DNA of 64,000 nucleotides, taken from NCBI RefSeq assembly GCF_026262505.1, contig NC_067203.1:7192001-7256000 (forward strand), read 5' to 3'. Position numbers and translations under genes: made by a program. Positions 1 to 10,500 of this stretch are shown here, piece by piece. This DNA is from Trichomonas vaginalis G3. Taxonomy: Eukaryota > Parabasalia > Trichomonadida > Trichomonadidae. Every line of letters starts with the position of its first letter. The stretch's first letter is position 1. Under the pieces are notes generated by a model. That model had not been told where the DNA came from. It made no database searches and saw nothing but the letters and a program-made list of their open reading frames with translations.

Positions 1-401
1 TGCTACTTGAAGTGAGCATTTATAAACTTTTTTGAGTAGGGGTAATTTAAGCTAAAAGTGACACGCCTGTTAAAAGTGACACACCCGTGAAGGGTGTGAT
101 TACCGATCGGTAATTTCGACAGTTTAGAATTTAAAATTTTTTATGGAACTGTTGCGAGTTTCATAAAGAATTTAAGGAATATAAGCAAAGATTTGAATCA
201 AAATCTTAGACCTAAGCCGCTCGATTCGCTCGCGGTTTCCGCGAATTACAGATCAGCAAAGATTTGAATCAAAATCTTCGAACTAAGCCGATCGCTTCGC
301 TCGCGGCTTTCTTTATTATTTTAAATTTGCATATTTCCATCAAAAGTTCATAAGGTAAAAAATTTCGTTTATTTTTACTAAGAAAAAAAAGGTTTTTGAT
401 A
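1..401. other. Non-coding flank of the satellite array
   Basis: No convincing gene is visible. It holds a 16-bp perfect palindrome at 99-114 (ATTACCGATCGGTAAT), a small hairpin at 81-97 (ACACCC/GGGTGT), and a 14-bp segment at 50-63 (AGCTAAAAGTGACA) that recurs inverted at 4411-4424 on the far side of the satellite. Confidence 0.6.
184..308. repeat. Direct repeat with GC-rich hairpins
   Basis: Two near-identical copies of about 53 bp start at 184 and 255 (offset 71). Each reads AGCAAAGATTTGAATC, continues through AAAATCTT, and then has a GC-rich dyad of the type CCG...TCGCTCGCGG. The dyads stand out in otherwise AT-rich DNA. No function can be assigned. Confidence 0.75.
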
Positions 402-3400
402 ATAAATTTGTTTTTACTTTTATTTCGAAAAAGTAGCAATAATCGTAAAAGGGTATTGATAGGCTTGCTAAAGTAACTAATTTTAGCTGTCAAATACTTT
501 TGTATTTTGAAGTAAATTAGTATAAATTTGTTTTTACTTTTATTTCGAAAAAGTAGCAATAATCGTAAAAGGGTATTGATAGGCTTGCTAAAGTAACTAA
601 TTTTAGCTGTCAAATACTTTTGTATTTTGAAGTAAATTAGTATAAATTTGTTTTTACTTTTATTTCGAAAAAGTAACAATAATCGTAAAAGGGTATTGAT
701 AGGCTTGCTAAAGTAACTAATTTTAGCTGTCAAATACTTTTGTATTTTGAAGTAAATTAGTATAAATTTGTTTTTACTTTTATTTCGAAAAAGTAGCAAT
801 AATCGTAAAAGGGTATTGATAGGCTTGCTAAAGTAACTAATTTTAGCTGTCAAATACTTTTGTATTTTGAAGTAAATTAGTATAAATTTGTTTTTACTTT
901 TATTTCGAAAAAGTAGCAATAATCGTAAAAGGGTATTGATAGGCTTGCTAAAGTAACTAATTTTAGCTGTCAAATACTTTTGTATTTTGAAGTAAATTAG
1001 TATAAATTTGTTTTTACTTTTATTTCGAAAAAGTAGCAATAATCGTAAAAGGGTATTGATAGGCTTGCTAAAGTAACTAATTTTAGCTGTCAAATACTTT
1101 TGTATTTTGAAGTAAATTAGTATAAATTTGTTTTTACTTTTATTTCGAAAAAGTAGCAATAATCGTAAAAGGGTATTGATAGGCTTGCTAAAGTAACTAA
1201 TTTTAGCTGTCAAATACTTTTGTATTTTGAAGTAAATTAGTATAAATTTGTTTTTACTTTTATTTCGAAAAAGTAACAATAATCGTAAAAGGGTATTGAT
1301 AGGCTTGCTAAAGTAACTAATTTTAGCTGTCAAATACTTTTGTATTTTGAAGTAAATTAGTATAAATTTGTTTTTACTTTTATTTCGAAAAAGTAACAAT
1401 AATCGTAAAAGGGTATTGATAGGCTTGCTAAAGTAACTAATTTTAGCTGTCAAATACTTTTGTATTTTGAAGTAAATTAGTATAAATTTGTTTTTACTTT
1501 TATTTCGAAAAAGTAACAATAATCGTAAAAGGGTATTGATAGGCTTGCTAAAGTAACTAATTTTAGCTGTCAAATACTTTTGTATTTTGAAGTAAATTAG
1601 TATAAATTTGTTTTTACTTTTATTTCGAAAAAGTAACAATAATCGTAAAAGGGTATTGATAGGCTTGCTAAAGTAACTAAGTTTAGCTGTCAAATACTTT
1701 TGTATTTTGAAGTAAATTAGTATAAATTTGTTTTTACTTTTATTTCGAAAAAGTAGCAATAATCGTAAAAGGGTATTGATAGGCTTGCTAAAGTAACTAA
1801 TTTTAGCTGTCAAATACTTTTGTATTTTGAAGTAAATTAGTATAAATTTGTTTTTACTTTTATTTCGAAAAAGTAACAATAATCGTAAAAGGGTATTGAT
1901 AGGCTTGCTAAAGTAACTAATTTTAGCTGTCAAATACTTTTGTATTTTGAAGTAAATTAGTATAAATTTGTTTTTACTTTTATTTCGAAAAAGTAGCAAT
2001 AATCGTAAAAGGGTATTGATAGGCTTGCTAAAGTAACTAATTTTAGCTGTCAAATACTTTTGTATTTTGAAGTAAATTAGTATAAATTTGTTTTTACTTT
2101 TATTTCGAAAAAGTAACAATAATCGTAAAAGGGTATTGATAGGCTTGCTAAAGTAACTAATTTTAGCTGTCAAATACTTTTGTATTTTGAAGTAAATTAG
2201 TATAAATTTGTTTTTACTTTTATTTCGAAAAAGTAACAATAATCGTAAAAGGGTATTGATAGGCTTGCTAAAGTAACTAATTTTAGCTGTCAAATACTTT
2301 TGTATTTTGAAGTAAATTAGTATAAATTTGTTTTTACTTTTATTTCGAAAAAGTAACAATAATCGTAAAAGGGTATTGATAGGCTTGCTAAAGTAACTAA
2401 TTTTAGCTGTCAAATACTTTTGTATTTTGAAGTAAATTAGTATAAATTTGTTTTTACTTTTATTTCGAAAAAGTAACAATAATCGTAAAAGGGTATTGAT
2501 AGGCTTGCTAAAGTAACTAATTTTAGCTGTCAAATACTTTTGTATTTTGAAGTAAATTAGTATAAATTTGTTTTTACTTTTATTTCGAAAAAGTAACAAT
2601 AATCGTAAAAGGGTATTGATAGGCTTGCTAAAGTAACTAATTTTAGCTGTCAAATACTTTTGTATTTTGAAGTAAATTAGTATAAATTTGTTTTTACTTT
2701 TATTTCGAAAAAGTAGCAATAATCGTAAAAGGGTATTGATAGGCTTGCTAAAGTAACTAATTTTAGCTGTCAAATACTTTTGTATTTTGAAGTAAATTAG
2801 TATAAATTTGTTTTTACTTTTATTTCGAAAAAGTAGCAATAATCGTAAAAGGGTATTGATAGGCTTGCTAAAGTAACTAATTTTAGCTGTCAAATACTTT
2901 TGTATTTTGAAGTAAATTAGTATAAATTTGTTTTTACTTTTATTTCGAAAAAGTAACAATAATCGTAAAAGGGTATTGATAGGCTTGCTAAAGTAACTAA
3001 TTTTAGCTGTCAAATACTTTTGTATTTTGAAGTAAATTAGTATAAATTTGTTTTTACTTTTATTTCGAAAAAGTAACAATAATCGTAAAAGGGTATTGAT
3101 AGGCTTGCTAAAGTAACTAATTTTAGCTGTCAAATACTTTTGTATTTTGAAGTAAATTAGTATAAATTTGTTTTTACTTTTATTTCGAAAAAGTAGCAAT
3201 AATCGTAAAAGGGTATTGATAGGCTTGCTAAAGTAACTAATTTTAGCTGTCAAACACTTTTGTATTTTGAAGTAAATTAGTATAAATTTGTTTTTACTTT
3301 TATTTCGAAAAAGTAGCAATAATCGTAAAAGGGTATTGATAGGCTTGCTAAAGTAACTAATTTTAGCTGTCAAATACTTTTGTATTTTGAAGTAAATTAG

Positions 3401-4251
3401 TATAAATTTGTTTTTACTTTTATTTCGAAAAAAGTAGCAATAATCGTAAAAGGGTATTGATAGGCTTGCTAAAGTAACTAATTTTAGCTGTCAAATACTT
3501 TTGTATTTTGAAGTAAATTAGTATAAATTTGTTTTTACTTTTATTTCGAAAAAGTAGCAATAATCGTAAAAGGGTATTGATAGGCTTGCTAAAGTAACTA
3601 ATTTTAGCTGTCAAATACTTTTGTATTTTGAAGTAAATTAGTATAAATTTGTTTTTACTTTTATTTCGAAAAAGTAGCAATAATCGTAAAAGGGTATTGA
3701 TAGGCTTGCTAAAGTAACTAATTTTAGCTGTCAAATACTTTTGTATTTTGAAGTAAATTAGTATAAATTTGTTTTTACTTTTATTTCGAAAAAGTAGCAA
3801 TAATCGTAAAAGGGTATTGATAGGCTTGCTAAAGTAACTAAGTTTAGCTGTCAAATACTTTTGTATTTTGAAGTAAATTAGTATAAATTTGTTTTTACTT
3901 TTATTTCGAAAAAGTAACAATAATCGTAAAAGGGTATTGATAGGCTTGCTAAAGTAACTAATTTTAGCTGTCAAATACTTTTGTATTTTGAAGTAAATTA
4001 GTATAAATTTGTTTTTACTTTTATTTCGAAAAAGTAACAATAATCGTAAAAGGGTATTGATAGGCTTGCTAAAGTAACTAATTTTAGCTGTCAAATACTT
4101 TTGTATTTTGAAGTAAATTAGTATAAATTTGTTTTTACTTTTATTTCGAAAAAGTAACAATAATCGTAAAAGGGTATTGATAGGCTTGCTAAAGTAACTA
4201 ATTTTAGCTGTCAAATACTTTTGTATTTTGAAGTAAATTAGTATAAATTTG
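402..4251. repeat. 120-bp satellite array, 32 copies
   Basis: A 120-bp unit is repeated 32 times plus 9 bases. Copies are almost identical. The main variable site is G or A in AAGTA(G/A)CAAT, with 16 copies of each state. Two copies (near 1681 and 3842) have G for T before TTTAGCTG, and one has an extra A near 3430, the only length change. Because 120 is divisible by 3 the minus strand stays open for over 1000 codons. There is no ATG start, the only start being TTG, and variation shows no codon preference, so I read this as a homogenised non-coding satellite rather than a gene. Confidence 0.93.
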
Positions 4252-4585
4252 ATATTATTTTAACTCCCTTTGAAAACCTCAATTTTCCATACAGAGGGAA
4301 CGGGAATAGCATCCAATATTCCCTGAGAATGGTTGCGCATTCTCAGTTCCCTCTATATTTCGAACGAAGCTCTCATCGGTCTTTTTTTTAATACTAAACG
4401 TTTTTTTTCCTGTCACTTTTAGCTAAAATTTGGGTTTGCCAACTTTTTTGACCATTTTTTTCAGAAAAAATTCTAAAATTCTATTGTCCTAAAATGAAGA
4501 TTTTGGATTATATCATCTATTATCAGCATCTTTAATAAAATCACACGGGTTCTAAAACGTGACGCGTCCGACTTAATTTCAAAAA
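4252..4585. other. Intergenic region with nested hairpin before HECT gene
   Basis: No gene is seen. A nested inverted repeat covers 4293-4354: outer arms AGAGGGAAC/GTTCCCTCT enclose a 9-bp stem CTGAGAATG/CATTCTCAG with a 6-base loop (4323-4346). The segment 4411-4424 is the inverted partner of 50-63 and contains a possible initiator TCACT, but it lies about 170 bp from the gene start. Confidence 0.55.
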
Positions 4586-7500
4586 TTGGGCAATCAAGAG
4601 TCTTCACAAGCTAAGGCAAAAGTTCAGCAACGCAACTATGCGACTGATTCTTTTGCCTACCCATATTTTTGGGAGCGTTCTGCTGGTGCACCTTTTATTA
4701 AAATTGCAGATTTTATTTCTCAGATTGTTAAATCTCCAATTTCACCAGCTGATCTCTCTTATCTACTTCTTGGATGTTGTGAGCAATTAAATAACATTCC
4801 ACAGCTATTAGAAACAATAATCGCTGAACAAGATAATCAATCCTCAAATATAGACGAGGCGAATGAAAGAACGAACTTTTTGCAGGTTTTGAGAGCAAAC
4901 TACAACTATTACATTAAAATTCAAGACACATCAACTTCGATTTTAGCTGCAACCTTCTTTTATTCTAATAAAATGTTCACGCCATGGAACTTCTGTCTTC
5001 CAAAAAGCGGAGGGAAAATCGCAACTCCGACTTTTTCGCAAATATTAGATTCTATCGAAGAATCTATCAGTTCTTTATCAAACAGCAAGGTTAATTTGAA
5101 TAATATCAATACAGTGGTTAACTATTTTCAAGCAGTGACCGCTCCTTCTGCACTTCCTCCTCCATCAAAAGAATTTTTCCCGAAGAACTCGTCCGGCCAT
5201 TCCGTAAATCTTTCGACGAAATTCACGGCCTATCATGGTATGGCATCGAATGGCAAGTTCATCTTCCTTTTAGTCGCAGAAGGACAACTCCAAATTTTCC
5301 CATTGTTCAACCATGGTGCTCTCACTAACCCATTGATCAGACAACTCAACTCAAAGTTTGGTACAGAGTGTTCTCTATTAGTTGTTAATGAAAATTTGCA
5401 TGTTTATTTCGGAAAACAAGTTTATATTTATTCGATCGCACAAATACTCTCAAATACTGAGGAATTAGTACCTCGTATTGAAAATGTCGAAAAGAACTAC
5501 ATCGCAATTGTTTCAAATGGCATTACTCATGCATGTGTTGAATCAAACTTCTTAATTCACCTCTATCAAACAGCAACAAACAAATTGATACGATCTGTTC
5601 AACTAAAGGCAGGAAATAACACATTATCCAAAGAATTAAAAGATTTATTCCCAACTACAGATTACCATCAAATTCCGATGATAATTAACGGCCCATTCAT
5701 CGGCTTTTTCTACAGAGTACAGCCAACCATGACACTTCTACGCGTTTTCTCTTTGATAACTGGTGAACATATTTTAGATGATAATTACTCATGTACAGAG
5801 CAGTTTTATACACTCATGAATGATATATACAGTCAGTCAATATGGGCTGTTGTAGGACCACGTCTTTGTCTTAAGAGATTTTACTTTGCAGGATCATATG
5901 ATCCGCAGTTGTTCGCTGTAGACTATGTTCCAGCCAACCCATCGAAAGTAAAACTCAGTAATTGCTTCATACAGTTCGCAGGAGCCCTTCAAAAGAACTT
6001 AATTCATTTGATCGGTTCCCAGATCATTCCGAAGACACTTTTACCTGAGAAGGACCACTTCGCTCAGACCGAGCGTCTCATCGATATGCTCATGAGCTTC
6101 CTTGCGACAACGAATGGAATGAAAATGAAAGAAAAAATCGCGAAATACAAAGATGTAATGGTCCAAAACATGGTAATTATATTGGACTTGAACTTGAAAG
6201 GTATAGAACTCGCTGATTCAAAGCAGCCGACGATTGTCAACAAAGTATTTGATGTAATGACTTTCCTTCAGCCAGAATTGAGGACATTTTTGTTCTTCAA
6301 CCACTTGAAGTTCTTCATGTTCGCTGAAAATGAAGAAGAAGTCTCAGATTTCGCTCTTTCCATGATGTGTAGCTTCCTCGAAAAACTGACATCCGATGAA
6401 TTAATTCACTGGGCTCTCTCAAAAGTTGCATCCTCCAGAATTTTGCAACAAGTTACAATGATGAGGGATAATGCATTGAAATCGTTGATTCCAACATCAA
6501 CAAAGATTCCTCCACCAAAACCAATCTTTTCCAGTCTTTTGGTCATTCATCAACACGCGATGATCAGAATTGCACATGAAAAACTCAAAAATGATCCATT
6601 CTTGCCTTTAACTGTACCAGATAACGAGCTCAACCCTACGAATCCACTCCATAACCTCGGTGTTTACCTCAATTTCATCATCCAAAGATTAGATTCCGCA
6701 ATTTCTGAAGTGGAATCAGCAGAAGAACTCGCTAATTCCGTGATCTTTAGGTTGTTTAAGAACTTGGTTGATTGTATCTGCTGTCTAACAAGATTCCACA
6801 CTGTTGCACAGTTAGTTACAAAATTATTCCATGTTCTTTTGGCAAAAATTGGTCAATTTTTCGCCAGAATTGAATTCAATGCCGAAAATGACAGTAACCC
6901 ATTATCTGATTTGATCAGAGTTTTCCTTTTCTTGTTCTCACAATTCGCTGCTACATTAGTTAAAGGCGGTGTTTTGTCTGTTTTCGAGGAAAGATTCATT
7001 TGGTTAGTTCGAGCGAATATTTCGATTGTCGACAAATATAATTTGCAGACAATTACTCAAGAAGAATTCGAACCATTGGAGAATCCGAAGATCAATGAGT
7101 TTCTTGAAGGAAAGATTGATGTAATGACTTTATTGTATAAGAAATTTAAGCCATTACAAAACAAGAATCTCAAAGAAAACATCAAGAAACTTGATAGATT
7201 ATCAGTCATTGCTTTTGCAATTCATACAAACGCAGTTGATGATTTATTGAGTTTAAGTGAAGACAAAACAATTTCTGGTTTATTGAGGAAATGCATTGAA
7301 CAAATGTTTAGAATCAGAAACACCGTTAGAGAACTTATACAAAATGGAAAAGAAGAAGAAGTCAAAGTTATCGAAGAAAGAATCAGAATGTTGATAAGAA
7401 TGAAATCCAATTTCGATGGAATAGAAAATCCCTCTTTGTTATTAGGAGATTTTGTTCTTTGTGATACGACGCCAAGTAGAATCATGAAGATTTTGGCTCA

Positions 7501-10500
7501 GCAAAGATCAAGAATACAAACAACATTAGTTGGATTTAATTTGATTGATGATACTTATAACATGGCAATACATCCTCAATACAATGATATTATATCATTT
7601 ACTTTATCTAAGATAGAAAGATTTGATGGTTTAAGTACTATCATCAAAATGACTCCAATTGATGATGCCCAGAAACATCAAATCGAACAATTCTTCCATA
7701 GAATATTGAAACTAATCCAAGATGATTGCAATACAGATAAATGGATTTTAGTTGCTTATAGATTCTTCAGAGATATAGAAGGATTTGAAGATATAAAGAG
7801 ATTCTTTTTGGATGGAATTCTTCAAGCATTCACATCAAATCCAACAAGATTTTCTTTATTCGCATTATGTTTCGCTTTGATTCCTTCAATCAATGAATTA
7901 CCTTCTGCATTGGCAAATGTTAATCACATTCAACCAATCAGATACATTTTGTTGAGTGAAGCTTTGAAATACATTGATTGTCCATTGGATTTATTCCAAC
8001 AATTTGATAAAGTCTTTTGGACAATCAAACCTGATTTCAGCAGATTAACATGCAGAACAATGTTCCACATGTTATCAAGCAAACTAATTCCTGATGAAGA
8101 AGTCGAAAGAATCATTGCAAAGATGATTCATTATATAGGTGAACATTCACTTTTGAACACAAATATTCCATTCTGCAATGAAATGACGTGGACTCTCAGA
8201 AGAATGATACAATCCCATCATCGAGCAGAAAAGATTATTAAGAGTATCATTCAAAAACTCAATCCTGAATCCGATGAAAATGATATTTGTGGTGCTTTGA
8301 CAATAATTGGTTCTTATTCTGAGAAAATAAGACCATATTGCAATATTAAATATCATTACAATAGAAACTCTGTTTTCGAATGTATCGCAATTCAACCTGT
8401 TGTTGAAGAAAAAGGAATGTTTTACTATTGTTTCCATAGACCATTTAACATCCTTTCTCCATCAATACAAGTTAAAATCACTCCGGAAACAATGATTTAC
8501 GCAGTTCCAATGATTATTTTGGATCCAAAGGAATTCGACCTTGATTTCATTTTGTCTTTCTTTGATTACGCATTTTCAAATGCTTCAAAAGTCACTCAAT
8601 CTGTTTACATGCAAGTTTTAGCTTTGTATTGTAATGAAACTAATTTCGTCATGAAATTAAATGAAACACATATGTCGAAATTAGTTGAATGTCCATTACC
8701 TTTCTCCGATATTTCTTATACATTGACAGAGATCGAAAAGTTCTCTTCAATGAGAGTTTTGCCTCCTCCTGAATGTTGTTTCAGCGCCATGAAATATAAA
8801 GATAATGAATATACATCTTATATTTCTCCTCAAATTTTACCTGATGCGGAACCATTCACCATAAAACTGAAGACTCCACCAGGACAAATGAATTGCTTTG
8901 TTGGTATTATATCAAGTTGTGTTGATAAACATCACACAAGGTATTCTTTGGTTTCTATTCCTGATGGCCAAACATATCCTGTTCCTTTGGCACCACAATT
9001 ACATTTGGAAGAGAATGTTTCTGAGTTAGAAATAACATTCGATATCAAGAATTCGAAGTTTATGATTGGAACAGCAACATATTTCTTCCCAGAAGGAAAA
9101 GCATTTAAGATCATTGTTGCCCAACATAAAACATTGCATTTCGATGCAGATGTTCCTGATGCAAACAAAGTATTCGATAGATTTGCAACTCCACCACAAA
9201 TTCAACGCGGATGCATCGATTTCGATGAAGAAACTCCTTTGTTCACGATTCCTACATGGGCAACAGAAGATGTCAATTTACCACATGATATTTCGAAGAT
9301 GACTAAGTCAACAATTTATATTGGAAGACTAACTCCTGAAGAGAAAATGATGTCGAACTTTGTTCCTCCTCCTAAATACATTTCAATACATATTGGTTTC
9401 ACAACTGAAGCATCACAAGCCTTAATAAATGAACAAGTCAGAGGACTTTATAAACAACTGGCTTTGCAGTGGTCAACGATTGTTTTGATGAGAATTTTGT
9501 TGATCAAACAAGAAATGATAACAAGTGAGAGATTGATGATGAAATTGGTCTCTCTTTTGACAGTGATGCTTGAAGGTTTTGTTCCTTCAGAGTTCGAACT
9601 CCAGAAGTTCCCATTCTCTCTAAGTGTTCCTATTTGGTCTCCAAATGCTCAAGCAAACATCCTTTACATGGGATTCGAAATGGAATCTCTCAAAGCTCTT
9701 AAACTGTTTGTACAAAGACCGCAGTTCATTTCCGCTTTGTGCAAAGGTTTACAGGCAATGAACAAGAGTGAAAGGATGCATTTGGTTGCAAGACCATGTA
9801 GAAGTCATCATTACTTCGCTCCTCCGAAAGATGGCGAGAATCCAATTCTTTGGAAAGAAAAACCAATTGACTACAAATGTGGGTCGAACTGCATTGTTGC
9901 TCCAAATGATTTCAATGGTTTCCTTCCTGAATCAATTTGTTTCAAGTCTTCTGGAACAAAACAATTGTATCCTACTCCAGCAATCATTCCTTTGTCTCAG
10001 CCACCTCATATTATTGTTTTACAAGGCCAGAACAGAAGAGAATTCTCTGTTTTCGATATCAATCCTATGAACAATACATGGGTTTATGATACTCCTTTCG
10101 AGATGCTTCTTTTGTTGAAGAATTTCGTCTTTGTTGCACAGACAGATGAAGAAAGAGCTGCAGCGAAAAGAATCCTTTTGGAATGCTTCATCATGCAATC
10201 ACCATTTATTTATAATTATCTTCCTCAATTTGCTGATTTGATGCAGTTACAGATTCCTATTACTCCATTCGATGAAAATGTACAATACAGGCAATTACTT
10301 GCTGTTACAGCTTCATTGTTACAAGATAGAAAAGACTATGTTTCCCAGAGATTCCTTATTTTGTATCTCCACGATCAACATGTTCTTACATCCACAGAAA
10401 ACAGAAGATTGGCCATGTACTTCCCAGAGTTCTTTACAAAGAAGTTTGATCCTCCTGAAGATGACCAAATTGTTGTTCCTGAAGCAATTATTGACCCTGG

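Noticed and set aside
269-3373. 1034-residue open frame on the minus strand, plus a second one at 3420-4214
   Set aside because: They arise from the 120-bp satellite, whose unit is a multiple of three. There is no ATG start, and the differences between units look like satellite variation, not coding change.
402-4251. CRISPR-like array
   Set aside because: The units are directly adjacent and have no unique spacers; this is a tandem satellite in a eukaryotic genome.
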